Both the position numbers and the translations under genes were made by a program. Positions 1-8,507 of a stretch of DNA of 64,000 nt are shown here, piece by piece. The stretch comes from Maricaulis sp. (GTDB lineage: Bacteria; Pseudomonadota; Alphaproteobacteria; Caulobacterales; Maricaulaceae): NCBI RefSeq assembly GCF_015665295.1, contig NZ_JADFAJ010000001.1, forward strand, positions 186,001-250,000, given 5' to 3'. Under the pieces are notes generated by a model. That model was not told the DNA's origin and did not search any database. It saw only the letters and a list, made by a program, of their open reading frames with translations. Positions within the stretch are counted from its first letter, which is position 1; each line of letters begins with the position of its first letter.

Positions 1-792
1 CAGCGCCACCGAGGCATTGGAAAAGGCGATACCGCCGAAACAGGCTCCGATCAGCAAGGCCTCGCGGGCCTCCTGATCCTCCCCGTCTTGAAAGGCGCGA
101 CGCAGATTGGGGGCGATCAGGCGCATGGCGGCAAGCGCCTGCTGGTCGGAGAAAGGCGACGCCTTGCGGCTGACATAGGCCTCAATGGCATGGGTCAGCG
201 CGTCAATCCCGGTATCGGCCGTGACGCGTTTGGGCAGGGACAGGGTCAGATCGGGATCGAGTATCGCCGCCACCGGCATGAAGCCGAGGCCCATGCACAG
301 CATTTTCTCGTCATTTTCCGGATCGGTGATCACCGTGACCCGCGTCGCTTCCGAGCCTGTGCCTGCCGTGGTCGGAATGGCGATGACCGGCAGGCCCGGC
401 TCATCGACCATGCGTGGCACCTTGTAGTCGCGCATGCGACCGCCATGCGGACCGAGCACGGCCAGCGCTTTGGCGGTGTCGATGGCGCTGCCGCCACCAA
501 GCGCGACCAGCCCGTCGAACGGCAGACCGTCACAGCCGCCGTGAAGCACCTCTTCCGCCGCGATGACCGACGTCTCGGTTGGCTCCGGTTCGGTGTCTCC
601 GAACTGGCCCCAGCGCCGGCCCGCGCTCCGAAGGGCGTCGTGCAGACGACCCGCATAGCCCAGCGCGACCATGGTCGGATCGGTAACGATCAGTGGACGC
701 GTCACGCCGCACAGGGCCAGCACTTCGCCGATCTGGGCCAGGGAACCGGATCCGGTCCGGATCAGGCGGGGCAGGACAAGGCTGTGGGTCAT
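1..792 (-). CDS. Iron-containing alcohol dehydrogenase (3' end cut by window)
   Basis: The visible 264 residues are the N-terminal two thirds of a group III Fe-dependent alcohol dehydrogenase, an NAD(P)-linked cytosolic enzyme that oxidises alcohols or reduces aldehydes or maleylacetate. I see the nucleotide-binding GGGSAID at about residues 99-105, the family stretch TTAGTGSE at 141-148, and DTGIDALTHAIE at 193-204, which supplies two of the usual metal ligands (Asp197, His201). The two remaining His ligands would lie beyond the window edge. Translation from the ATG at 792 begins MTHSLVLPRL. The dienelactone hydrolase gene ends 20 bp upstream on the same strand, so the two may be co-transcribed. 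That pairing fits chloroaromatic-type catabolism (maleylacetate reductase plus dienelactone hydrolase), but the substrate is inference. Confidence 0.88.
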   Translation of the reverse strand, partial: MTHSLVLPRLIRTGSGSLAQIGEVLALCGVTRPLIVTDPTMVALGYAGRLHDALRSAGRRWGQFGDTEPEPTETSVIAAEEVLHGGCDGLPFDGLVALGGGSAIDTAKALAVLGPHGGRMRDYKVPRMVDEPGLPVIAIPTTAGTGSEATRVTVITDPENDEKMLCMGLGFMPVAAILDPDLTLSLPKRVTADTGIDALTHAIEAYVSRKASPFSDQQALAAMRLIAPNLRRAFQDGEDQEAREALLIGACFGGIAFSNASVAL

Positions 793-812
793 GGAAGCTC
801 CGATACGTCTGA

Positions 813-1697
813 TCAGCCGATATGCCGGCCGAACCAGTCCAGCGTGCGCGACCAGGCCAGCGCCGCCGCAGCGGCATCGTAGCGAGGCGTCGTGTCATTG
901 TGAAAGCCGTGGTTCACGTCCGGATAGAGATGCGCCTCGAATGCCTTGCCGCCGGCCCTCAGCGCTGCCTCATAGTCAGGCCAGCCGGCATTGATACGTG
1001 CGTCATTGCCGGCATAGTGAAGCTGCAGCGGTGCCTGTATCGCCGGGACGTCCTCTACGGCCGCCTGGCGACCGTAATACGGCACCGAACACGCCATTTC
1101 CGGATAGGCCACCGCCAGCGCATTGCAGACGCCACCGCCGTAACAAAACCCGACCGCGCCAACCCGGCCGGTCGAGAGTGGATGTCCGACGAGATGCTCG
1201 AAACCGGCGAAGAAATCGGCGAGCAGGCGCTGCGGATCGAGACTGGCCTGCATGATGCGCCCTTCATCATCCGTGCCCGGATAACCACCGAGCGAGCTGA
1301 GCCCGTCCGGACCCAGCGCCAGATAGCCCGCCTTGGCGCAACGTCGCACGACGTCTTCGATATAGGGGTTGAGGCCGCGATTCTCGTGCACGACAAGTAC
1401 CGCACCAAACGGTCCGGCGGCCGCCGGCCGCGCCATCAGTCCACTGACCTCGCCATGCCCGTCGGCAGACGCATAGCGAACCCGCTCCGTGAGGATGTCG
1501 GGGTCGTCCGGTGCGACCTGCTCGGCCAGCGCATAATCAGGCTGCAGCGCCGCAAGGACGGCTGACGCGGTCACACCCGCGAGGGTGAACTGGCCGGCAC
1601 GGCGCAAAAAGTCGCGCTTGCTCATCTTGCCATGCACGTAGCCATCGAAGAGATCGAGGATGCGCGGATCGAAATCGGCTGCGGTCTTGCGGGTCAT
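813..1697 (-). CDS. Tat-exported dienelactone hydrolase family protein
   Basis: An alpha/beta hydrolase of 294 aa in the dienelactone hydrolase (carboxymethylenebutenolidase) family. The nucleophile elbow GFCYGG puts the catalytic Cys at residue 185, with candidate acid Asp232 (AGNDARI) and base His263 (NHGFH). Glu105 (HENRG) matches the glutamate that tunes the Cys in this family. Residues 25-50 (KRDFLRRAGQF followed by a small hydrophobic stretch) look like a twin-arginine signal lying behind an approximately 24-residue leader, as in YghX-like members, so periplasmic export is likely. I chose the ATG at 1697 because AGGGAG lies just upstream; an in-frame extension to 1751 lacks this. The gene precedes the iron alcohol dehydrogenase on the same strand. 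Substrate is unknown. Confidence 0.88.
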   Translation of the reverse strand: MTRKTAADFDPRILDLFDGYVHGKMSKRDFLRRAGQFTLAGVTASAVLAALQPDYALAEQVAPDDPDILTERVRYASADGHGEVSGLMARPAAAGPFGAVLVVHENRGLNPYIEDVVRRCAKAGYLALGPDGLSSLGGYPGTDDEGRIMQASLDPQRLLADFFAGFEHLVGHPLSTGRVGAVGFCYGGGVCNALAVAYPEMACSVPYYGRQAAVEDVPAIQAPLQLHYAGNDARINAGWPDYEAALRAGGKAFEAHLYPDVNHGFHNDTTPRYDAAAAALAWSRTLDWFGRHIG

Positions 1698-1802
1698 GCG
1701 AGGCTCTCCCTGTCTCGCGTCAAAGAGTAGGGCATCGTGGACGCGCGGCAATCTGAGCCCGGGCGGGGCTGCAAGACAGGCAGATTTCGCGCATCTGGCA
1801 CG

Positions 1803-1831
1803 TTGACAGGCCGCAAATGCTCCAGTATCTC
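1803..1831 (+). promoter_or_regulatory. Likely sigma-70 promoter of rpmJ
   Basis: A consensus -35 box TTGACA at 1803-1808 is followed after 17 bp by TATCTC at 1826-1831. This would start transcription near 1838, about 36 nt ahead of the rpmJ ATG. Prediction by motif only. Confidence 0.45.
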
Positions 1832-1873
1832 CCGCGCTCCGTTGAATTACGCTTGTAACGCGAAGGCCACACG

Positions 1874-1999
1874 ATGAAAGTCCGCAGCTCGATCAAATCG
1901 CTGAAAAACCGCCACCGCGATTGCCAGGTCGTGAAGCGCCGTGGCCGCGTCTACGTGATCAACAAGACCGATCCGCGCTTCAAGGCGCGCGCCGGTTAG
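1874..1999 (+). CDS. rpmJ: 50S ribosomal protein L36
   Basis: A 41-residue, very basic protein beginning [17 protein letters not shown], which is the L36 family of the large ribosomal subunit. It is the zinc-free form: only one Cys (residue 17) remains of the Cys-Cys-Cys-His zinc ribbon seen in the other L36 type, and the length of 41 aa fits that subgroup, which is usual in alphaproteobacteria. It is a single gene, divergent from the hydrolase at 1697 and with its own promoter candidate upstream. Confidence 0.93.
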   Translation: MKVRSSIKSLKNRHRDCQVVKRRGRVYVINKTDPRFKARAG

Positions 2000-2106
2000 T
2001 CGACGCGTCGGCGGCGCCTCTTGAAAGGCGCGCCCGCCAATCAGCTTTTACACCGCTTGCCCCGTGCATCGAAAAGGTGCGCGGGTTTTGCGTTGAGGAG
2101 ATGGCC

Positions 2107-2721
2107 ATGACGACGAAAGCCGTTCTGTGGGATCTCGGCAACGTCCTTCTGGACTGGTCGCCCGCCTATCTCTACTCCAAGCTTTTCGCCTCCGACGCCG
2201 AGTGCCGCCACTTCCTCGACAATGTCTGCACGATGGAGTGGCATGCCGCCCATGATCGCGGTGTGCCCATGGCCGAGAACCGGATCGCGCTGATCAAGGA
2301 ATACCCGCATCTCGAGGACGCCATTCGCGCCTGGGAAAGCGGTTTCGAACAGATGCTCGATGGCGCCGTCGACGGCACACCCCAGGTGATGGATGCCCTC
2401 GCCGCCCATGGCGTGCCGCAATACGCCCTGACCAACCTGCCGGCCGAATGGGTCGAGCCGGTCAATCGCCTCTATCCGCAGATGCGCCATATGAAGGACG
2501 TCATCGTCTCGGCGCATGAGGGTGTGATCAAGCCGGATCCGGCGATCTATGCGCTCACCGAGGCCCGCCTGCCGCATGCGCCGCACGAAGTCGTTTTCTT
2601 CGATGACCGCAAGGCCAATGTCGATGCGGCACGGGCGCATGGCTTCGATGCCGAACTGTTCACCGGCAAGGCCGCCCTGGGCGACGCGCTTGAATCACGT
2701 GGCCTTCTCGTCTCGGCCTGA
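2107..2721 (+). CDS. HAD family hydrolase, YihX-like phosphatase
   Basis: A 204-residue haloacid dehalogenase superfamily protein of subfamily IA. The four HAD motifs are visible: nucleophile Asp9 in WDLGNVLLDW, Thr109 in YALTNLP, Lys142 in GVIKPDP, and Asp166/Asp167 in FFDDRKANVDAA. The DLGNV form of motif I and the TNLPAEW stretch are typical of the YihX group, whose E. coli member dephosphorylates alpha-glucose-1-phosphate; the real substrate here is not known. Two in-frame ATGs exist (2101 and 2107). GAGGAG abuts the first, so the second, six bases further on, has the proper ribosome-binding distance. Confidence 0.87.
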   Translation: MTTKAVLWDLGNVLLDWSPAYLYSKLFASDAECRHFLDNVCTMEWHAAHDRGVPMAENRIALIKEYPHLEDAIRAWESGFEQMLDGAVDGTPQVMDALAAHGVPQYALTNLPAEWVEPVNRLYPQMRHMKDVIVSAHEGVIKPDPAIYALTEARLPHAPHEVVFFDDRKANVDAARAHGFDAELFTGKAALGDALESRGLLVSA

Positions 2722-2936
2722 GCCGCGCGCCGCACCGCCCGACCGCAAGACATCCTCCTGAATCACCCTCGCCTGCGCCGCACCGCCGCACCAAATGCTG
2801 CAGGTGCGCACTATTCACACCGGCGGGTTTTGATTTACATACATACCCAGTCATCGAAAGCGGCACGGACCTGGCACAAGACCGGGCCCCGCTCTCGATA
2901 GGGATGCGGTCGATAAACGGCGCGAGGAGAGACAAG

Positions 2937-4118
2937 ATGGATCTGAATTTCACCCCCGAGGAAGAGGCCTTCCGCCACGAAGTCCGGGACTTCCTCAGGC
3001 ACAATCTGTCCGAGGAACTGGCTACCAAGGTCCGCAATGGCCGCGACCTCAACAAGACTGACCTGGAGACCTGGCACGCCACGCTGAACAGCCGCGGCTG
3101 GCTGGCGCCCGGCTGGCCGGTCGAGCATGGCGGTACGGATTGGGATTCGGTCCGCATGCACATTTTCGAAGAGGAATGCGCCCGCGCCAATGCGCCGCGC
3201 ACGGTGCCCTTCGGCCTCAGCATGCTGGGTCCGGTCCTGATCAAGTTCGGTACCGAAGAGCAAAAGGCGACGATCCTGCCACGCATCCTGTCCGGTGAGG
3301 ATTGGTGGTGCCAGGGCTATTCCGAGCCGGGCGCCGGCTCCGATCTGGCCAGCCTGAAGACCCGCGCCATCCGCGACGGTGACGATTACATCATCAATGG
3401 CCAGAAGACCTGGACCACGCTGGGCCAGTTCGCCAACAAGATCTTCTGCCTTGTGCGCACCTCGACCGAGGGCAAGCGCCAGGAGGGCATTTCCTTCATC
3501 CTCGTCGATCTCGACACGCCGGGTATCGAGATGCGCCCGATCAAGCTGATCGAGGGTGGTTTCGAGGTGAATGAGGTCTTCTTCACCGATGTCCGCGTTC
3601 CCGTCGCCAATATGGTCGGTGAAGAGAATATGGGCTGGACCATCGCCAAATACCTGCTCGGTCACGAGCGAACCAATATCGCCGGTGTCGGCGCCTCCAG
3701 CGAAGCCCTCAGCCAGCTCAAATCGCTGGCCCGCAAGGTCAAGCGCAAGGGCAAGCCGCTGGCCCAGGACCCGATCTTTGCCGCCAAGATTGCCGAGGTG
3801 GAGATCGACCTCGAGGCCATGCGCATGACCAATCTGCGCATGCTGTCCGGCGTCGCAGACGCGCAGGGCTCGGTCTCCTCCATGCTGAAGATCAAGGGCA
3901 CGGTCATCCGCCAGGCCATCAACGACCTGGCCCGTCGAGCCCTGGGCGCCACAGCGGCGCCCTTCCCGTCTGAGGACGTGATCGGCAATTACGCCATCGC
4001 ACCGGCGGAAGCCGCGTCGAATGCCGCCAACTACTTCAACAATCGCAAACTCTCGATCTTTGGCGGATCGAACGAGATCCAGCGCAACATCATCGCCAAA
4101 GAAACCTTCGGAGCCTGA
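2937..4118 (+). CDS. Acyl-CoA dehydrogenase (catalytic-type chain)
   Basis: A 393-residue FAD-dependent acyl-CoA dehydrogenase introducing the alpha-beta double bond in acyl-CoAs. The N-terminal helical domain, the middle beta domain (GYSEPGAGSDLASLKTRA near 130) and the C-terminal helical domain ending FGGSNEIQRNIIAKETFG are all present. The position used by MCAD for its catalytic Glu (just before GS/GT-x-x-IQ) is Gly here, but Glu244 in LGHERTNIAG occupies the place of the catalytic Glu in isovaleryl-CoA dehydrogenase. Start ATG 2937 is preceded by GAGGAGAGA. The second dehydrogenase follows after 3 bp, so the two are translationally close and probably form one heteromeric enzyme; substrate chain is unknown. 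Confidence 0.92.
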   Translation: MDLNFTPEEEAFRHEVRDFLRHNLSEELATKVRNGRDLNKTDLETWHATLNSRGWLAPGWPVEHGGTDWDSVRMHIFEEECARANAPRTVPFGLSMLGPVLIKFGTEEQKATILPRILSGEDWWCQGYSEPGAGSDLASLKTRAIRDGDDYIINGQKTWTTLGQFANKIFCLVRTSTEGKRQEGISFILVDLDTPGIEMRPIKLIEGGFEVNEVFFTDVRVPVANMVGEENMGWTIAKYLLGHERTNIAGVGASSEALSQLKSLARKVKRKGKPLAQDPIFAAKIAEVEIDLEAMRMTNLRMLSGVADAQGSVSSMLKIKGTVIRQAINDLARRALGATAAPFPSEDVIGNYAIAPAEAASNAANYFNNRKLSIFGGSNEIQRNIIAKETFGA

Positions 4119-4121
4119 TCC

Positions 4122-5207
4122 ATGGATTTCACGCCGACTGAAGATCGCCGCATGATCGGTGATAGCCTGCGTCGCTATCTGGCCGAACAGTATCCGATCG
4201 AGCATCGCAACAAGGTCGCCTATGACGACCCGTTCCACGACCCGGCGAAATGGGCCGAGCTGGCCGAGCTGGGCATCCTCGGAGCCCTGGTCTCCGAGGA
4301 CGATGGCGGGTTCGGCGGTGCCGGCTTCGACATCACCACCGTCTTCGAGGAAATGGGCCGCGCCATCTGCGCCGAGCCCATGCTGGGGAATCTCATGGCG
4401 CTGCGTCTCTACGCCGCCCATGGCGAGGCCGGGCGGATCGAGACAATTATCGCCGGTGCGGAAAAGGCCACCTTCGGCTTCGACGAGAGCGACACCTATG
4501 GCGATCTCGACAGCATCACCACCAGCGCCAGCGGCGACACGCTGACCGGCCGCAAGACAGTCGTCTATGGCGGTCATTGTGCCGACCACATTCTGGTCGC
4601 GGCCAAGTCCACAGCCGGCAAGCTGGGCTTGTACGAGGTGGCGGCCGCGGACGCCGAAATACTGCCCTACGCCATGATTGATGGCGCGGGCGCCGCCGAG
4701 GTCATTCTCGACAAGACCAAGTCGCGTTGCCTGTCCGAGGACGCCCGCGACGCCATCGAGCTGGCCCTTGATGCCGGACGTGTCGCCCTGTGCGCCGAAG
4801 CCGTCGGCGCGATGGATGTCCTCAAGGTGATGACAAAGGACTATCTGATGCAGCGCCAGCAATTCGGTCGTCCGATTGCGTTGTTCCAGGCCCTGCAGCA
4901 CCGGCTGGTCGATTTCTCGATTGAAATCGAGCAGGCGCGCTCGATCACCATCTATGCCGCGTCAAAACTGGATGCAGACCCCAAGGCCCGCGCCCTGGCC
5001 GTGGCCCAGGCCAAGAACCTGATCGGTCGGGCCGGCAAGCTGGTCGCCGAGGAAGCCGTGCAGATGCATGGCGGGATCGGCATGACCTGGGAATATTCCG
5101 GATCACACTACGCCAAACGCCTGATCATGATCGATCACCAGCTTGGCGATACTGAAGACCAGCTGCGTACTGCCATGGCGCTGTCGGATCTCGCCGGAGC
5201 AGCCTGA
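4122..5207 (+). CDS. Acyl-CoA dehydrogenase (partner chain lacking catalytic Glu)
   Basis: A 361-residue acyl-CoA dehydrogenase family protein that starts 3 bp after the previous one. The fold markers are there (MDFTPTEDRRMIGDSLRRYL at the N terminus, QRQQFGRPIALFQALQHRL near 245, EEAVQMHGGIGMTWEY near 310), but neither usual catalytic Glu position is kept: the ER motif region reads AGRVALCAEA and there is no GT/GS-x-x-IQ motif near the end. This is the pattern of the accessory subunit in two-gene alpha2beta2 acyl-CoA dehydrogenases known from steroid side-chain catabolism in actinobacteria. Function as a partner of the upstream chain is inference from spacing and residues. Confidence 0.88.
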   Translation: MDFTPTEDRRMIGDSLRRYLAEQYPIEHRNKVAYDDPFHDPAKWAELAELGILGALVSEDDGGFGGAGFDITTVFEEMGRAICAEPMLGNLMALRLYAAHGEAGRIETIIAGAEKATFGFDESDTYGDLDSITTSASGDTLTGRKTVVYGGHCADHILVAAKSTAGKLGLYEVAAADAEILPYAMIDGAGAAEVILDKTKSRCLSEDARDAIELALDAGRVALCAEAVGAMDVLKVMTKDYLMQRQQFGRPIALFQALQHRLVDFSIEIEQARSITIYAASKLDADPKARALAVAQAKNLIGRAGKLVAEEAVQMHGGIGMTWEYSGSHYAKRLIMIDHQLGDTEDQLRTAMALSDLAGAA

Positions 5208-5217
5208 CCCGCCTTCA

Positions 5218-5250
5218 GACGGGCCGGCCTTCGGTCGGCCCGTCTTGATT
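5218..5250 (+). terminator. Rho-independent terminator after the acyl-CoA dehydrogenase pair
   Basis: A 12-bp GC-rich stem (GACGGGCCGGCC pairing with GGTCGGCCCGTC, one G-U pair) closed by a UUCG-type loop lies 10 bp after the stop codon, with a short T-containing tail. Confidence 0.6.
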
Positions 5251-5342
5251 GCGCATGCAAATGTTTGTCGTAACGCCAGAATTGCGCTTCAATCCCGCAT
5301 CGAGGTTCATCGGACCCGACAACGCGGGAGGCGATTGCGCGC

Positions 5343-7985
5343 ATGCGTGATCTCAAGGCGAATTCAATCATCCTGATCGCCTATCTGATTTCCGGTGCGG
5401 CCTCTTTCCTGTTGGCTATCCCGCCAGGCTTCCTGGCCCCGGTCTGGCTTCCGGGCGCGATCGGCCTCGCGGCCGTGCTTATCATCGGGTATCGCGCTCT
5501 GCCGGCGATCGCGCTCGGCATGTTCATCCTGACCCTGCCCTATGGTCTTTACGCACTGGATGCCGGACTGATCCGCTCGCTGGCCGGCAGCCTGGGCCTC
5601 GCCGCCGCCGCCGTCCTGCAGGCGGTGATCGCCAAACGCCTTGTCCATCCCGACAACCGGTCAGACCTGGCAATGGAAACCGGCCTGCAACTTTTCCGCC
5701 TCATTGGCTATGGTGCCATCCTGGCCAGCCTGTGCGGCGCGGCCCTGGCCTCGGCCTGGCTGGTTTTCGGCGGTTTCGCCCCGCCCCAGCTCGACTTCAC
5801 TACCGCCATGCTGCGCAACTGGGCCGGCAATGCCGTCGCCGGCGCCGCATTGACCCCGATCATCCTGCTGCTGTTTGCCAGCAAGCGCGTCAGCCGGACC
5901 CGAAAGCGCATTGTGGCGCTTGCCTTCGCCCTGTTGTGCTCGATCGGAATCGGACTGTTCTGCCTGGCCCGGGTCAACGCGATCGAGCGTCGCGACGAAT
6001 TATTCAATGCGCAGGTCACAGAAGACCATATCGCCGTGCAGGAACGGCTGAATGGCGCCCGGCGGCGACTGGAATCGCTGGAAGGCTTCTTCGCCGCCTC
6101 GCAGGATGTGACGAATGATGAATTCCTGACTTTCGTCGATATTGCATTCGGCCAGTTCGACAGTGTCAGTTCCGTTCACTGGCTGGTCCCAGAGGAGTCC
6201 GGATCGCGATCAAACCATGTCGTCCTCGCACCTGCCGACGCACTCCAGCTCGAGCCGGGCCGGGCGATCATGGTGGCGGCCGAGCGAAACCTCGTCTCGG
6301 ACTATTATTTCGCGGGGCTTCCCCGGCTTGTTGACGATCTTCTCGCATCAGGCCTGCTCGCCGCGTCCGCGCTTCACGGCGAGGGCGACCAGGCCTGGCT
6401 CGCATTGGCCATACCCGCCTTCTCGGGCCGCCGCGTGCCGGAAAGCCTCGCGGAGCGTCGCGAAGACCTGCAGGGCGTCGCCATCGGCATTTTCCGCATC
6501 GATGTCATACTGACGCGTGCCTTCCAGCACGAGCGCTCGGTCTACAACTACCGCGTCAGCGGACTGGGATCCGGCGGATCGACAATCTGGACATTCGGGA
6601 CGGTCCCCGACGAGCCCGGGCTGATGACCAGTCGCGAACTCCCGGTCGGGGGGCAGCTCTGGCGCATTGACTATGTGGCGACCGATCGCTTCCTCGCCGC
6701 CCAGCAGGACTGGGTCTCCTGGGCCGTGATTGTGGTCGGCTTGTGCTTTGTGTCCGTGCTCAATGCGCTCGCCTTGCTGTCCACTGCGCGAACCGATCTT
6801 GTGCAAAGACTGGTCGACGAGAAGACCGCAGAAACACTGACCCTGTCACGCAACCTGTCGCTGATCCTGGAACACGCCGCGGACGCAATCATAGGCCTGG
6901 ATGCCGAGGGGCACGGCGTTCTGGTCAACCCTGCGGCAGCGAAGCTGCTGGGCTATGAGCCCGAGGAAATGACGCGCCGGGACGTGCATGACCTGATCCA
7001 TCCGGTCGACATGGAAGGCCGTCCCCACGGCCGCGACACCTGCCCGCTCGTCCTGCGAAGCCAGGCGTCGGACCAGTACTCCGGCATCGACCGCTTCCGC
7101 CGCCGCGATGGCAGTGACTTTTTCGCCGAATTCTCCACCGAGGTGATCCGCGACTCCGACGGCCGGTCGCTGGGCGATGTGACGATCATGCGCGACATCA
7201 CCGAACGACTGGAAGTCGAGGCAGACAAGGAGCGTTTCATCGAACGGCTGACACGCGCGAATGAGGAGCTGGAGCGTTTTGCCTTTGTCGCCAGCCACGA
7301 CCTGCAGGAACCGCTGCGCCTGATCTCGAACTTCACCGGGCTTCTGGCCAGTCGCTACAATGACAAGCTGGACGAGACGGGCCGGACCTATATCCACCAT
7401 ACGCTCAATGCCACCTCGCGCATGCAGACCCTAATCACCGACCTTCTGGCCTATGGCCGCCTCAACTCGGACGCTGACATCATGAAGAGCGATGTCGACC
7501 TGGCACAACTGGCGAGCAGCACGCTCGACACACTCGGGCCGTCGGTTCAGGCGGCGCGGGATCACATCCGGATTGGCGCCCTGCCCGTGGTGCGAGGCAA
7601 TTCGGCGCGGCTCGGCCAGCTGTTGCAGAACCTGATCGGCAATGCGGTCAAGTTCCAGCCAGCCGGTCAGGAACCCGAAGTCGCACTTGAAGCCCGCGAC
7701 CTCGGCAACAGCTGGGAGATCGCGGTCATCGATAACGGGATTGGCATAAGGCGCGAATACCGTGAACAAATCTTCATGCCTTTCAAGCGCCTGCACTCTC
7801 CGGATTCCTATCCCGGCAGCGGCATGGGTCTCGCCATCTGTCGAAAAATTGTTGAATCCCATGGCGGCGTGCTAACTGTTTCAGACCACCAGCCTGGCGG
7901 AAGCATCTTCCGTTTCACCCTCCCCAAGTCCGGCCCTGACAGCCTGTCAGGCACGGACTCCGGCCCGGACAACCCCATTCAATGA
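5343..7985 (+). CDS. Membrane sensor histidine kinase, MASE1-CHASE-PAS
   Basis: An 880-residue hybrid-architecture sensor without a receiver domain. Residues 1-210 hold several hydrophobic segments of MASE1 type. Next comes an extracytoplasmic region of about 220 residues beginning ARVNAIERRDELFNAQV, which resembles a CHASE domain (ERLNGARRRLESLEGFF). A further membrane helix (SWAVIVVGLCFVSVLNALALL, about 459-480) is followed by a PAS domain (about 505-625). The kinase core begins with the H-box FVASHDLQEPLRLISNF near 650, and the ATPase domain has NLIGNAVKFQ, DNGIGI and GSGMGLAI motifs. The HDLQEPLR form of the H-box is that of phytochrome-like kinases. The response regulator gene overlaps its stop by 3 bp, so the pair is translationally coupled. 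Ligand unknown. Confidence 0.87.
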   Translation: MRDLKANSIILIAYLISGAASFLLAIPPGFLAPVWLPGAIGLAAVLIIGYRALPAIALGMFILTLPYGLYALDAGLIRSLAGSLGLAAAAVLQAVIAKRLVHPDNRSDLAMETGLQLFRLIGYGAILASLCGAALASAWLVFGGFAPPQLDFTTAMLRNWAGNAVAGAALTPIILLLFASKRVSRTRKRIVALAFALLCSIGIGLFCLARVNAIERRDELFNAQVTEDHIAVQERLNGARRRLESLEGFFAASQDVTNDEFLTFVDIAFGQFDSVSSVHWLVPEESGSRSNHVVLAPADALQLEPGRAIMVAAERNLVSDYYFAGLPRLVDDLLASGLLAASALHGEGDQAWLALAIPAFSGRRVPESLAERREDLQGVAIGIFRIDVILTRAFQHERSVYNYRVSGLGSGGSTIWTFGTVPDEPGLMTSRELPVGGQLWRIDYVATDRFLAAQQDWVSWAVIVVGLCFVSVLNALALLSTARTDLVQRLVDEKTAETLTLSRNLSLILEHAADAIIGLDAEGHGVLVNPAAAKLLGYEPEEMTRRDVHDLIHPVDMEGRPHGRDTCPLVLRSQASDQYSGIDRFRRRDGSDFFAEFSTEVIRDSDGRSLGDVTIMRDITERLEVEADKERFIERLTRANEELERFAFVASHDLQEPLRLISNFTGLLASRYNDKLDETGRTYIHHTLNATSRMQTLITDLLAYGRLNSDADIMKSDVDLAQLASSTLDTLGPSVQAARDHIRIGALPVVRGNSARLGQLLQNLIGNAVKFQPAGQEPEVALEARDLGNSWEIAVIDNGIGIRREYREQIFMPFKRLHSPDSYPGSGMGLAICRKIVESHGGVLTVSDHQPGGSIFRFTLPKSGPDSLSGTDSGPDNPIQ

Positions 7986-8434
7986 AAACGCCGCGCTCAG
8001 CCAAGATCCTGCTTGTGGAAGACAATTCCGGAGACGAGTTCCTCGTACGGGACGCGTTCGAGCGCGGCCGCGTCCGTCATGACCTTGAGGTGGCGCGCGA
8101 CGGCGAAGCGGCGCTGGAACGATTGCGCTGCATCGGGGAGCATGCCGAGAAACCGCTGCCAGACCTCATCCTGCTGGACCTGAACCTGCCCAAGATCGAC
8201 GGCCGTGACGTGCTGAAAACCGTCAAGGGTGACAACAGCTTGGCCAATATCCCGGTGCTGATCCTGACAACGTCCTCGTCCCAGCTCGACATCAAGAACT
8301 GCTACGCCCTGCACGCCAATGCCTATCTGACCAAGCCCTTCGACGCGCTTGGCTATGAAGAGATTGTCGATGCGGTCGAGAGCTTCTGGTTCGCAACCGC
8401 CGTACTGCCATCCCACAGCCCCGGTTCGCACTGA
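7982..8434 (+). CDS. Single-domain response regulator, Rcp1-like
   Basis: A 150-residue stand-alone receiver domain with no output domain. The acidic pocket (Glu13, Asp14 in LVEDNSGDEF), phospho-acceptor Asp66 (LILLDLNLPKIDG), Thr97 and Lys118 (TKPF) are present. The spaced layout with an insert before the phospho-Asp (RCIGEHAEKPLPDLI) is typical of the Rcp1 family that partners phytochrome-type kinases. Its ATG lies in the sequence AATGA that also contains the stop of the kinase gene, so the kinase at 5343 is the obvious partner. Downstream target is probably another protein rather than DNA. Confidence 0.9.
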   Translation: MKTPRSAKILLVEDNSGDEFLVRDAFERGRVRHDLEVARDGEAALERLRCIGEHAEKPLPDLILLDLNLPKIDGRDVLKTVKGDNSLANIPVLILTTSSSQLDIKNCYALHANAYLTKPFDALGYEEIVDAVESFWFATAVLPSHSPGSH

Positions 8435-8507
8435 TCCGGCCTTAAATCTCGTCCATCATGTGGACAGGACATCTGGACGCAGGCCCCAGTCGGTCTATGT
8501 TTTCGTC

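Noticed and set aside
2835-4901. Long minus-strand open frame over the two acyl-CoA dehydrogenase genes
   Set aside because: It is the antisense shadow of two genes with clear family motifs; its Gly/Asp/Gln-rich translation matches no domain and it arises from high-GC codon bias.
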